Shown: positions 6,492 through 14,572 of the stretch, piece after piece
Numbering within the stretch: the first letter of the stretch is position 1
Layout of the letters: each line of letters begins with the position of its first letter
IMG/VR virus record: IMGVR_UViG_3300046169_000024
Span: 1 to 23,975 of that record
From: a virus
Direction: 5' to 3' (one strand)
Length of the DNA stretch: 23,975 nt
The notes under the pieces: model-generated
What the model was told of the DNA's origin: nothing
Databases searched by the model: none
The model's input: only the letters and a program-made list of their open reading frames with translations
Translations under genes and position numbers: made by a program

Positions 6492-7841
6492 TTATCCTTT
6501 AAAGTTTTCTAGAAAGTATGTTAGATCTTCGGGTGTACCGAGACCCCACATCTTAGATGCATTGTGAGTGTAGATTCTTTTCTCACCCTCTATCGCTTGG
6601 TTGAATACTGGGCAAACATAGAACTCATTATTTACTCGGACATCTCTTTCGATCATCTGTTCTGCGTAGTGAACAAAATCCTTACCGTTCTTCCAGTAGT
6701 AATAACCAACAGTTGCAAGGTTACTGATAGGATTCTTCTCTGCCACTTCAGTAACACAACCAGACTCATCTATCTTAGCAAAAGACCATTTTGGGTGTGT
6801 CGCCTCAAAGGTGACGATACCACCGTCAGCATCTTTCTCATTCATCGCATACATGAACTCCATGACATCCCACTCAACATACTGATCAGAGTTTGCGAAG
6901 AACAACGGATTATCATTGTCGATATACTCTTTCGCAAGAAGTGCGGTACATGCAGCTCCTTCAGTTATACTATCGACCTCAACAATCTTACAGTCAGGCG
7001 CAATTAGATTCAACATGGTGTCGAGGTTATATTGTTCACGATGTTCTTTCTGTACAACAAAAATATAGTTCGCATCGAAACCAAGATTCTCCACAACAGT
7101 TTGAATCATTGGTTTACCATTGACATCGATCAACGGTTTGGGGAAGGTGTAACCCGCTTCTGCGAATCTACTTCCAGCGCCTGCCATAGGAATAAGAACA
7201 TTGAGTTTCTCGTTCTTCCACTTTTTCATAATAGGTTTACCTTCGATTTTTGGAATGATATTATCTATAGTTGTTTTATATGGGTTATCTACACGAATGT
7301 AGTTTGCCCGTGATCTCTGTGCGGACAACAATCCAGGCGGACTGTCTTCTACAATTATGGTCTCTTCAGGTAACACTCCCATCATTGACATCGCTTTCCA
7401 ATAGATCTCAGGATGAGGTTTGCTGTTCTTCACGTCCTCGTTAGAAAGGATCACCGAACAGTGTTTTATGAGTTTAGCTTGTGCGAGTGACGTAACAACT
7501 GTTCGTCTAATAGAGTTAGAACACACACCAATCTTATAACCTTGATCTTCTAGTTCTTGGAACAGATCACAAATATGTTCTATGGGTTCTTGGTTTGATA
7601 ATAAGTCTCTGGTTATCTCTTGTTTCTTCTCACTAATCTCGGAATGAAGTGTTGGGTCTAGTCCTTTTCTTTTGGTCAACATCTCTAACTTCTGTAGAGT
7701 CTTTAGACCATCATAGGTCGCTAGATGTTCTTCTTCCGTGATTGCGTACTCAGGGCCTAATGCCTCATTCAACGCAACGAAGTGTATATTCTTCGCATCA
7801 ATTAAAACACCGTCTAAATCAAAAAGGACTAACTTTATCAC
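6492..7841 (-). CDS. HAD phosphatase fused to sugar-phosphate nucleotidyltransferase (449 aa)
   Basis: Two domains. Residues 1 to about 200 are a beta-phosphoglucomutase-like HAD phosphatase: FDLDGVL with Asp8 and Asp10, CSNS as motif II, SKPHPEIY as motif III and IVEDSPPG as motif IV. Residues about 212-449 are a nucleotidyltransferase with IPMAGAGSRFAEAG...FPKPLI, the signature G-x-G-x-R and K-P of sugar-1-phosphate NTP transferases, then FFANSDQYV as the metal-binding Asp strand. The GTG start at 7841 overlaps the upstream TAG (TAGTG) and places the HAD motif at the usual distance; a TTG at 7853 is less likely. Dephosphorylating then activating a sugar would supply the neighbouring glycosyltransferases, as GmhB and HddC do in GDP-heptose synthesis; the analogy is inference. 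Confidence 0.85.
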   Translation of the reverse strand: MIKLVLFDLDGVLIDAKNIHFVALNEALGPEYAITEEEHLATYDGLKTLQKLEMLTKRKGLDPTLHSEISEKKQEITRDLLSNQEPIEHICDLFQELEDQGYKIGVCSNSIRRTVVTSLAQAKLIKHCSVILSNEDVKNSKPHPEIYWKAMSMMGVLPEETIIVEDSPPGLLSAQRSRANYIRVDNPYKTTIDNIIPKIEGKPIMKKWKNEKLNVLIPMAGAGSRFAEAGYTFPKPLIDVNGKPMIQTVVENLGFDANYIFVVQKEHREQYNLDTMLNLIAPDCKIVEVDSITEGAACTALLAKEYIDNDNPLFFANSDQYVEWDVMEFMYAMNEKDADGGIVTFEATHPKWSFAKIDESGCVTEVAEKNPISNLATVGYYYWKNGKDFVHYAEQMIERDVRVNNEFYVCPVFNQAIEGEKRIYTHNASKMWGLGTPEDLTYFLENFKG

Positions 7842-8432
7842 TATAGATCCCAACTAATTGTAGGACGTGAATCGCCCTTACCGTTCCAATGTATTCCACA
7901 CCCACATTCTTCAATGATGGGGATGATCGCCTTTAAATTCTTTACGCCTTCTTTGTCGCCGTTAAAACAGAAAGTCGATTCGTCTTGCATCTCTGGTGGG
8001 ATAACAAACAAACGAACCATCTCTAAGTAATCCTTCAGGTTGATTCTCTAGAATTGATTCCACACCATACTTCTTGGCGACTTCTAACATAGCGCCCTCT
8101 TGACCGTCCTCTTCTGCCCACTGCGCTTCTTCTAACTCTTCGAAGAAATCATCTTCTCCTTCTTCAAGTAACCCAGACTGCATAAACTCTTCGTCTATAT
8201 CGTACTGACAATCCTGTGAATGATTGAACAGTACCTTGGCGAGATCAACGTCTTTGTATTCAATCGGATTACCGTCTTTATCTTCACGGATTAAGTATCC
8301 GTCTTTGTCGTACTGCGGATCAAAGTAATCAGGGACATCCATCCACGCACATGTTTGGCAACAGTAGTGATTCCACCCTACGTACCAACCTTCTTCTTTG
8401 AGTCTTTCTTGTAATTTTCTAAAACCGTTCAT
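7841..8432 (-). CDS. Conserved acidic phage protein with Cys motifs, frame broken once (196 aa if repaired)
   Basis: The frame from ATG 8432 has a Cys-rich patch (HYCCQTCAW, residues 22-30), an acidic centre (EEGEDDFFEELEEAQWAEED) and then runs to a premature stop at 7962. Near 8030 a one-base skip (GAA GGA then TAC instead of TTA) moves it into a frame that is open to 7841. That frame reads IPPEMQDEST, FCFNGDKEGVKN and ECGCGIHWNGKGDSR, clearly coding in composition and ending in a TAG that overlaps the next start. I recall a phage family with this C-terminal sequence; function unknown. The sigma70-type promoter at 8459-8487 and a GAGAGGA ribosome site precede it. Confidence 0.75.
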
Positions 8433-8458
8433 AATATATTCCTCTCATACTGATGTGC

Positions 8459-8487
8459 ATTATAACACATTAACTGTCATTTGTCAA
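8459..8487 (-). promoter_or_regulatory. Perfect sigma70-type promoter
   Basis: On the minus strand TTGACA (8482-8487) and TATAAT (8459-8464) are separated by exactly 17 bases, a full consensus match. The -35 box overlaps the end of the upstream glycosyltransferase gene, and transcription would start about 8452 and read into the gene at 8432. The spacer (begins AATGA, ends GTGT) lacks the GCCCA motif of the 13.6-21 kb promoters but resembles the spacer at 12157-12185. Confidence 0.8.
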
Positions 8488-9268
8488 TCTGTTTCATCAG
8501 AGACTCGACATCCTCACCTTTTTTGGGAAGTAAGTCTTTCAGGAAAAAGTGTACAAAGTGACACTCCTTGATGTTATTGACTGCACTAAACAATCCATTC
8601 CATTTGCCACTCAAATGTTTAGTAGGTATTTTATATTTCTTCAGAAAGAAGTTCAATAGTGTTTGATCGGTACTCCACTTCCACGCACCTATGCCGTCAA
8701 CGAAGTCTTTGAACTCCGACCGTTGGATAAACTGTTTGCCTGTCTGACCTTTTAGGAATGGTTTAAACTTCTCGGTATTGATAACAATCATGCCCATGTT
8801 GAAGAACTCGAATCCTAATTGGTTTGGTTTGAAGTCTAGTTTCTGAGAATGCAGATTGTTGTATTGCATTGCACTATAGTTTCTAATCTTCTGAGTATAG
8901 GCGGGAGTGATATCCATCTCACGTTCAGCGACAGCTCCAAACGCACAGTTGCACGTAAAGTCTTCCAGAATATTTGGCGCATCCTCACGAATGTAGATGT
9001 CCGCATCAACAATCAACAGACGATCATAACCGTCCATCATGTCGAACGCATTCTCTTTCTCGTAGATAGGTAGGAACCCACCGTGTTTCTGCCAACTCTC
9101 GGTAGAACGATTACTGGTAAACGGATCAGGACGAATCATCATCTTGGGAGTGGTCTGGACATGGTGATCGAATCCATGTTTCTCACAATACTGTTTGACA
9201 CTCTCTATACAATGTTTATATAGTTTAGATGGTTTACCCACAGCTACTTGATATACTAAAGTTTTCAT
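8477..9268 (-). CDS. GT-A glycosyltransferase with DAD motif (263 aa)
   Basis: The N-terminal strand MKTLVYQVAVG, a helix with HCIESVKQYCEKHG, and YDRLLIVDADIYIRED (residues 81-96, Asp88-Ala-Asp90 metal site) mark a GT8/GT32-like enzyme. NMGMIVINTEKF and STDQTLLN correspond to the later acceptor and catalytic regions in such enzymes. It ends LMKQIDK. Its ATG overlaps the upstream stop (ATGA at 9265-9268). It should transfer a sugar from an NDP- or UDP-sugar to an unknown acceptor. The 3' end holds the -35 box of the promoter at 8459-8487. Confidence 0.8.
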   Translation of the reverse strand: MKTLVYQVAVGKPSKLYKHCIESVKQYCEKHGFDHHVQTTPKMMIRPDPFTSNRSTESWQKHGGFLPIYEKENAFDMMDGYDRLLIVDADIYIREDAPNILEDFTCNCAFGAVAEREMDITPAYTQKIRNYSAMQYNNLHSQKLDFKPNQLGFEFFNMGMIVINTEKFKPFLKGQTGKQFIQRSEFKDFVDGIGAWKWSTDQTLLNFFLKKYKIPTKHLSGKWNGLFSAVNNIKECHFVHFFLKDLLPKKGEDVESLMKQIDK

Positions 9269-10803
9269 AATTTACCCAATTTTCTATATGTTTCATACCT
9301 GTGATCTATATCAGGTATATCACTAACCAACCCATCAATATTAATTCGAGATCTCTTTTGACACAACATGTTATACCATGTTTGTCTACGAGACATTGAT
9401 TCGTCACTATTATATAGTTCAGAGATATCTAAACCATTTAAGTCGCTTTCTTTAAATACAATCATGTAATCGTTTAGTTCATCATCTTTAGCATCGTTAT
9501 CGACACAGGAATGTCCTTCTTCAAAACGTTTCTTGAAGTCCACTCTCAAATCTCTAAATTTAACATAGTCTATATTATGATTACCATCATGATTAGGATT
9601 TGCCCTTACACCAACAACTTTGTTTTTAGCAAGGTCTATCAGGTTTAATATATTTTTATAATTTTCGAATGATCGATGAAATACTGTTTCCCATTTAATT
9701 CGTATGTAAAAGTCGTACTCCTTTGGCACATCTTTCCACTGAATTTCAAACATCTCATATTGTTTTGTTGATGGGTTAATAGGTTTATCGGGATCAATCT
9801 CTATTTTATTCAAATTAATGTATTGTTCTAAACGTTCATATACGAAATCGTCTTCTGGGTTATGCCACGTATTCCAATAAAGATCGCACCCCTTAAAGTA
9901 ACTCAAAAAGTCAAAGATATGTTCTACGCCAGATCTGGAGTGTAGATAGTTGGGTATATCGCCCCCTATTAATACAGCAACCTTTTGTTTAATTTTTTCG
10001 TGATTCCTATGGTCTATTGTACTTTTGCTCTTATCAACTTTGACTAACCAATTGCCACTGACTTCTCGGAAGTTCCGAAAATATTTTTTAAAACGATATA
10101 ACTCATGATCCGAGTCATACTTTTTAAGTTGATTGTGTTTGGGACGATCGTAGAACCCAACTTTACGATGTATACTAGGTTTCTTGAATATTGCCCATTG
10201 TATAACAGAGGTTAACCACCCATCAACGTTTACTAGGCACTTTACTACGTAACTAGCGTGATTGTCCATAAACCCACGTGGTCTTTTTCCTATCCCCAGA
10301 TTATATTGATTAAAAAATTTAAAAACTTCTTCTAGAATTTTTGGTGTGTAGTAAGAACATCTCAGTATCGTATTGTTGAAAGTTCTAAAATCCTTGTTTT
10401 TTATAAAATGTAGAATTTGGTCTGAATCAATTTCTGGGTTTAGTTCGCCATCATGTTCAACTACTATACAAGGGACATCCCTCTCTAAAATGACTTTCCA
10501 AACTTCAAAATGAGAATAGTAAACAGACTTCTCAGAATCACTAATTTTTCTCTGTAACCACTCACCACCACGTCTAAGTGGTCTCCAAGGCGACAGTGGT
10601 GGGTCGTATGGTCTGGTCATCAAAATTTCGTCACCGAAATTAAGGTAGTTAAACTGATCTAAAGTCTCAGGTGTTACCGCATCAAAGTACTCAACATCGA
10701 ACCCCAGTCTTTCCCAACTAATTCTAGCTTTAGAGGCAAGATATTCCGATATGTCATCGTCTTTATTTCTTATGATAATTACTGGTGGTTTATCGGTAGT
10801 CAT
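9265..10803 (-). CDS. Two-domain glycosyltransferase fusion (512 aa)
   Basis: The N-terminal half (1-270) has GT25-like marks: PPVIIIRNKDD, VYYSHFEVWKVIL (94-106) and CIVVEHDGELN (112-122, Glu-His-Asp). The C-terminal half (about 273-512) belongs to the same unnamed family as the genes at 4369-5073 and 5070-5819: VAVLIGGDI, CDLYWNTW (306-313), YDFYIRIKWETVF (363-375) and a terminal RRQTWYNML...GLVSD block. The fusion suggests two sequential transfer steps on one polypeptide. It overlaps the radical SAM gene by 14 bases at its start and the next gene by ATGA. AT-rich codon use here and in 4.4-6.5 kb looks stronger than in the radical SAM gene, hinting at separate acquisition. Confidence 0.8.
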   Translation of the reverse strand: MTTDKPPVIIIRNKDDDISEYLASKARISWERLGFDVEYFDAVTPETLDQFNYLNFGDEILMTRPYDPPLSPWRPLRRGGEWLQRKISDSEKSVYYSHFEVWKVILERDVPCIVVEHDGELNPEIDSDQILHFIKNKDFRTFNNTILRCSYYTPKILEEVFKFFNQYNLGIGKRPRGFMDNHASYVVKCLVNVDGWLTSVIQWAIFKKPSIHRKVGFYDRPKHNQLKKYDSDHELYRFKKYFRNFREVSGNWLVKVDKSKSTIDHRNHEKIKQKVAVLIGGDIPNYLHSRSGVEHIFDFLSYFKGCDLYWNTWHNPEDDFVYERLEQYINLNKIEIDPDKPINPSTKQYEMFEIQWKDVPKEYDFYIRIKWETVFHRSFENYKNILNLIDLAKNKVVGVRANPNHDGNHNIDYVKFRDLRVDFKKRFEEGHSCVDNDAKDDELNDYMIVFKESDLNGLDISELYNSDESMSRRQTWYNMLCQKRSRINIDGLVSDIPDIDHRYETYRKLGKL

Positions 10804-11752
10804 CTAGATCGAACTCAGTTCCGTGCATTTTCATTAAGTCACGTTCATGGTTAGTATACACTAAAACTTCAGGATCGTCAAGCAAAAAATCACATGATTT
10901 ACAATAATCAGGATAATCTCCTGTGGTATGTTGATCACGCAACTCGGTGTACTCAGGCCCATCCCATATCTCTTTGATAGTATTCTCGGACGTATGTCCC
11001 AGTACTGCCTCTTCGTCTTGTCCTAGTACTTGACAACAAGGTGCAACCGCACCAGTCTTACCATCAAGTCCGCCTGCCCGAATCACAACGTCAGGTGAGA
11101 ATGGACGACCACATGTCTTGGTCTCACCTTTACGTGTATTCTGTTTTGGGTCATAGACACCAGACCAGTTGTGCATCTTCCAGATCTCGGTCTTCACCCC
11201 CAGATCATTTACCAACTTAACATACGACTCAAGTTCATTATCTACATTGTCGTTGTCGGTAATCAGGTGATAGGTTGCCACAACACAATCAGAACCAGTC
11301 TCTTCTACGTACTCTTGCATCTCACGTATGTTCTTGGTGATTAGATCAAAGTTACCGCCTACGGTATTGTGCATCCATTCGTTGTACTTCTCCTTATTGT
11401 ATCCAATAAAAGAGAAACGATAGAAGTCCAGTCCAGCATCGACACACTTCTTCATGAAGTCGCCTTCCATACGGAAACCATTAGAGAACATGAAACACTT
11501 GGCGCCATACTTCTTAACGATCTTGATGTACTCAGGTAGATTACGATTCAGTGTAGGTTCACCACTCCCCTCTAGATTGACAACACGTAATCCATGTTGA
11601 GCGCAATCACGAACATTGTCTTCAAACTCCAACAAGTTCATCTTACGTAGGAAACGTTTGTCTCTACCACCAGTACGCACGTCCTGTGGACACATCGTAC
11701 AAGAGTAGTTACACCCTCCATTAATTTCGATTACCGCTCTATCGATTTTCAT
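10790..11752 (-). CDS. Radical SAM/SPASM-domain protein (320 aa)
   Basis: CNYSCTMC at residues 14-21 is the Cx3Cx2C motif that binds the SAM-cleaving 4Fe-4S cluster. NLEGSGEPTLN is the glycine-rich SAM-binding segment (GEP). The C-terminal region has about five further cysteines (near 214, 239, 240, 284, 287; YCKSC) matching a SPASM auxiliary-cluster domain. Members modify peptides, sugars or cofactors by radical chemistry; the closest type by appearance is the SPASM group of GT-associated proteins. Located inside a glycosyltransferase run and overlapping both neighbours by 14 bases, it probably acts on a sugar or glycan precursor. The precise reaction is unknown. Confidence 0.85.
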   Translation of the reverse strand: MKIDRAVIEINGGCNYSCTMCPQDVRTGGRDKRFLRKMNLLEFEDNVRDCAQHGLRVVNLEGSGEPTLNRNLPEYIKIVKKYGAKCFMFSNGFRMEGDFMKKCVDAGLDFYRFSFIGYNKEKYNEWMHNTVGGNFDLITKNIREMQEYVEETGSDCVVATYHLITDNDNVDNELESYVKLVNDLGVKTEIWKMHNWSGVYDPKQNTRKGETKTCGRPFSPDVVIRAGGLDGKTGAVAPCCQVLGQDEEAVLGHTSENTIKEIWDGPEYTELRDQHTTGDYPDYCKSCDFLLDDPEVLVYTNHERDLMKMHGTEFDLDDYR

Positions 11753-12686
11753 TTTCCCACCAGTGTTTCTCTCTTTCTACAGACCATCGTCTAGCATAAT
11801 GTTGTAAGGATTCCCATCTTACATAGTTCTTACACGACTCCTTATAAGTCAATGCTCTTTTCTTAGCTTCTCCCAAAAGTTTACCTAACTTTTTGTCAGT
11901 GTAATCCCACACACTAGGTTTACCATCCTTCGGATCTTTTTCATGACTCATAAGAAATGCTTCGGGAGTATGATACCTACTAATACTTTCATCCGACACA
12001 ACTGCCTGCGGTACGTTAAGATTTTTGGTTATATAATGCCACATCCCATCATAACATAAAACCATTTTACATGTTGCGATATGAAATAAAACTTCTCTAA
12101 TAGGAGTTCTATATGTCAACTCAACTATATTTAACCCTCTCCGGCGCAGGACTGCTATTATAACACGCCAATCCTCATTTGTCAAGAGTCTTTTCCATGT
12201 TCTGGGTGGTTCAGCATTAAACAAAGGTCTCCAGATAACAATCGTATTTCCACAGTATTTTTTGGAAACAATTTTAGATTTTATGAACATATCTTGATTA
12301 ATCAATTTAGGATTAAACAACCAAGAGTTTTGAGCGATAGGGCCCGATTTGTCATCAAAATAATTGTCTTCAAACAAGTACCTGTTTTTAGCTTTGAGAT
12401 TACGATCCTTGAAAGTATAGTAGTATCTACTGCCTTCCTTTTGGTTATACTTGTGGGTTATTCGAACTCTCTCTTTATGAAGATAAAAGTTATGAATGTA
12501 TTCCATTCTTTCGACAAGAGTCTCCTCTTCTTCAAAATGATGGTAATAATCTTCTTCATGTTCCCAGTGCATTTCAAGATTAATTTTGCAGTCTCTATTC
12601 CAAGCGTGTAGATGGCACACATTAAGTGCCATCATACAATCGCCCATTCCGAACGTACCACGCCATTCAACCTTTATTTCTTTCAT
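11739..12686 (-). CDS. GT-B (GT9/heptosyltransferase-like) protein (315 aa)
   Basis: The N-terminus has FGMGDCMMALNVCH (12-25), matching the G-x-GD glycine-rich loop at the start of ADP-heptose:LPS heptosyltransferases. The C-terminal half has IVIWRPLF (149-156) and CKMVLCYDGMWHYITKNLNVPQ (206-227, donor-binding D-G-x-x-H-x-x-x-N-x-x-x-P pattern of GT-B enzymes). It should transfer a sugar, possibly a heptose, to a glycan. Residues about 168-177 coincide with a perfect promoter on the coding strand (12157-12185). It follows the EF-hand gene by three bases. Confidence 0.75.
   Translation of the reverse strand: MKEIKVEWRGTFGMGDCMMALNVCHLHAWNRDCKINLEMHWEHEEDYYHHFEEEETLVERMEYIHNFYLHKERVRITHKYNQKEGSRYYYTFKDRNLKAKNRYLFEDNYFDDKSGPIAQNSWLFNPKLINQDMFIKSKIVSKKYCGNTIVIWRPLFNAEPPRTWKRLLTNEDWRVIIAVLRRRGLNIVELTYRTPIREVLFHIATCKMVLCYDGMWHYITKNLNVPQAVVSDESISRYHTPEAFLMSHEKDPKDGKPSVWDYTDKKLGKLLGEAKKRALTYKESCKNYVRWESLQHYARRWSVEREKHWWENENR
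12157..12185 (-). promoter_or_regulatory. Perfect sigma70-type promoter inside a coding region
   Basis: TTGACA (12180-12185) and TATAAT (12157-12162), 17 bases apart, lie inside the GT-B gene on its coding strand. Transcription from here would serve the radical SAM gene and the glycosyltransferases downstream. A 12-of-12 match at ideal spacing is unlikely to be chance, although codon choice (Leu-Leu-Thr-Asn to Ile-Ile-Ala-Val) could produce it. Confidence 0.6.
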
Positions 12687-12689
12687 CTA

Positions 12690-13016
12690 TTACTTTTTCT
12701 TACCGAAGTTCTGTGTACCAAAGAATGCAGCAACGATACCTGCCACAGCAACAAAGTATGTTGGTGCCATATCGCCTAATGTTTCTTGTGCTTGATCTAG
12801 ACCGATCAGAGATGCGATAACAACGGCAAACGGATAAAGTAACAGACCACCGAGAGCGAACCACGTCATGTTGCGTTGTGCATCACGCATAGCGTCTGCA
12901 TCTTCGAGTTCTTTGCGTTTAAACTCTAGATACAGTCGTTCTTCTTCGTCACTTACTTTACCGTCACCGTTTGAATCGGCAGGATGGAATAACGTTTCTT
13001 TCTTTTCTTCTGACAT
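12690..13016 (-). CDS. EF-hand membrane protein (108 aa)
   Basis: Residues 14-25 (DSNGDGKVSDEE) form one canonical EF-hand calcium loop with ligands at positions 1, 3, 5, 7, 9 and 12. A charged helix (ERLYLEFKRKELEDAD) follows, then two hydrophobic segments at about 51-69 (WFALGGLLLYPFAVVIASL) and 82-100 (MAPTYFVAVAGIVAAFFG), and a basic tail (NFGKKK). I recall similar small EF-hand/transmembrane proteins in marine T4-like phages, with no known function. A calcium-sensing or membrane-stability role during infection is only inferred. It sits between a HAD gene and the glycosyltransferase operon. Confidence 0.75.
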   Translation of the reverse strand: MSEEKKETLFHPADSNGDGKVSDEEERLYLEFKRKELEDADAMRDAQRNMTWFALGGLLLYPFAVVIASLIGLDQAQETLGDMAPTYFVAVAGIVAAFFGTQNFGKKK

Positions 13017-13060
13017 TTTAATTACCTATGTGTTAATAATAATAGGTATTTAGTAGAAGA

Positions 13061-13642
13061 TTAACTCTCTAGATATTCGTAAACATCTTTCCAGTTTTTC
13101 ATTAGAGGGAAGTCTTTGTTGTCCATGTTATAGGCATGTTCAATCAGTATACTGTCCAGACCTAATTTATCACCGACTTCTGCGTTCTCAACCTTGTCTT
13201 CAATCCAGACGAAGTTACTGTCACGGTAAGGTTCTAACGCCTCGTCCTTGTCAGCACCAGTGTCAAGACAAACAACTTTCTCAAACGCAGTCTCACCGAA
13301 CAACTTCGCAAGGTTTTGTTCTCTCAACTTGGCGGCATGGGGGTCAAGACTTAGACTAGTGATCGCATGAAACACGTAACCATGTTCTTCATGCAGTTTG
13401 CGAACGTAGTGTATCGCATCACGCAACGGTGGTAGGAAACCGATCGAAGCGCTTTCGTTAAAGTGACGAACCATCTTCTTACTTTCGGCTCGTTCCATAT
13501 CAAATATTTTATCAACGTTGTAGACATCAGGGTCTTTTACATCGTAACCCTTTTGTTCCATCCAAACTTTAAAGGCGTAACCCCAGTTCAGAAGGACACC
13601 GTCTACATCGGTCAAGATTATTCTTTCGTGGTCATTTCTCAT
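13061..13642 (-). CDS. HAD-superfamily phosphatase/nucleotidase (193 aa)
   Basis: ILTDVDGVLLNW (9-20) holds the HAD nucleophile Asp12 and acid Asp14; AITSLS is motif II; FVWIEDKVENA is motif IV. The length and the DVDGVL start match phage HAD proteins often annotated as 5'-nucleotidases. It could dephosphorylate a nucleotide or sugar phosphate. It is the first gene behind the promoter at 13667-13695 and has a textbook AAGGAG ribosome site just upstream of its ATG, suggesting strong, probably early, expression. Confidence 0.8.
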   Translation of the reverse strand: MRNDHERIILTDVDGVLLNWGYAFKVWMEQKGYDVKDPDVYNVDKIFDMERAESKKMVRHFNESASIGFLPPLRDAIHYVRKLHEEHGYVFHAITSLSLDPHAAKLREQNLAKLFGETAFEKVVCLDTGADKDEALEPYRDSNFVWIEDKVENAEVGDKLGLDSILIEHAYNMDNKDFPLMKNWKDVYEYLES

Positions 13643-13666
13643 TTGTTCTCCTTAGTTAACATATGT

Positions 13667-13695
13667 ATTATATGCTATTGGGCAGGATTTGTCAA
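13667..13695 (-). promoter_or_regulatory. Perfect sigma70-type promoter with GCCCA spacer motif
   Basis: TTGACA (13690-13695) and TATAAT (13667-13672) are 17 bases apart. The spacer reads AATCCTGCCCAATAGCA; the central TGCCCA is at the same register as in the promoters at 18288, 20566 and 20995. The transcript would begin about 13660 and lead directly into the HAD gene with its AAGGAG site. Confidence 0.85.
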
Positions 13696-13702
13696 GTCTT
13701 TT

Positions 13703-14572
13703 TTACCAACCTTCTTGAAATATAGGAAATTTATTTTCATGATATAGACGAACCATTTCGACCTTATGGTCGCCTCCAGTGTAATGTAAGAATTTACATT
13801 TACCAGAATCAATCCAGTGTTGAGAATCTTTATAATGTATGGGGGTATCGTTCCATGATTGGTCTATAGACTCCAGATCAAAGTCGTGTTTCATTAACTG
13901 TGCAGATATGAATGGTTGATCGTTTCTTATACTACAGTGATGTTCTATGGTAAAACCAAATTCTTTGGGGTTTGCCCAAGGTTTCCAGTCATCGAACAGT
14001 TCCCTTGCTTTCAATCGTGCCTCTTTAGTCCAGACAACGACACCTGTATTTAAGATTGTGAGTTTTGAAGGGTGACTGCCTATTCCGTGAAGGGGGCCAG
14101 CAGGCATCATAGGACAATCATGCATAGAGAATTTTTCTACATATGTTCTAAATTCTTTATCCTTAAAGTCCCAAGCGTTATACCCACCGTTATCTTCAGT
14201 ACGAATGTCGCTTTCCAAGACACCATAAATTTCAGCATCAGATACGTCAAAGATATTCTCTTTAGTGTTTACAACGATATCCGTGTCTGCAAACAGGACT
14301 TTATCAAACTGATCAAAGTACGGATCATAAACTACACGAAGACATTCAAAGAGTAATGGCGAAAAGTCAAACATCTTGTAATCACCGATAAAAACTTTCT
14401 CATCGGAATACATGTATTCGCAACCAATTTCTTCGGCATACATCTCGAAAGACTTACGAGAAATATCTGCCATTTCAAGGTAAAGTTCTTTACGATCTCT
14501 ACCTTGCACTTCGCCTCTTTTATCTACAGACTCATCTGTTATTAGATACTGAAATATTATATTCTTGCTCAT
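13703..14572 (-). CDS. GT8-like glycosyltransferase (289 aa)
   Basis: FDKVLFADTDIVVN (residues 89-102; Asp96-Thr-Asp98) is the DxD metal site, and the preceding SPLLFECLRVVYD helix and the later ILNTGVVVWTKEA and RNDQPFISAQL segments fit GT8/GT32 enzymes. A C-terminal KCKFLHYTGGDHK motif resembles the H-x-x-G-x-x-K end of GT8 glycogenin-like enzymes. ATG 14572 is chosen over an upstream TTG (14596) because it starts at MSKNIIFQ, the expected first strand. Its first 41 bases overlap the end of the 52-aa basic gene in another frame. Acceptor unknown. Confidence 0.8.
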   Translation of the reverse strand: MSKNIIFQYLITDESVDKRGEVQGRDRKELYLEMADISRKSFEMYAEEIGCEYMYSDEKVFIGDYKMFDFSPLLFECLRVVYDPYFDQFDKVLFADTDIVVNTKENIFDVSDAEIYGVLESDIRTEDNGGYNAWDFKDKEFRTYVEKFSMHDCPMMPAGPLHGIGSHPSKLTILNTGVVVWTKEARLKARELFDDWKPWANPKEFGFTIEHHCSIRNDQPFISAQLMKHDFDLESIDQSWNDTPIHYKDSQHWIDSGKCKFLHYTGGDHKVEMVRLYHENKFPIFQEGW

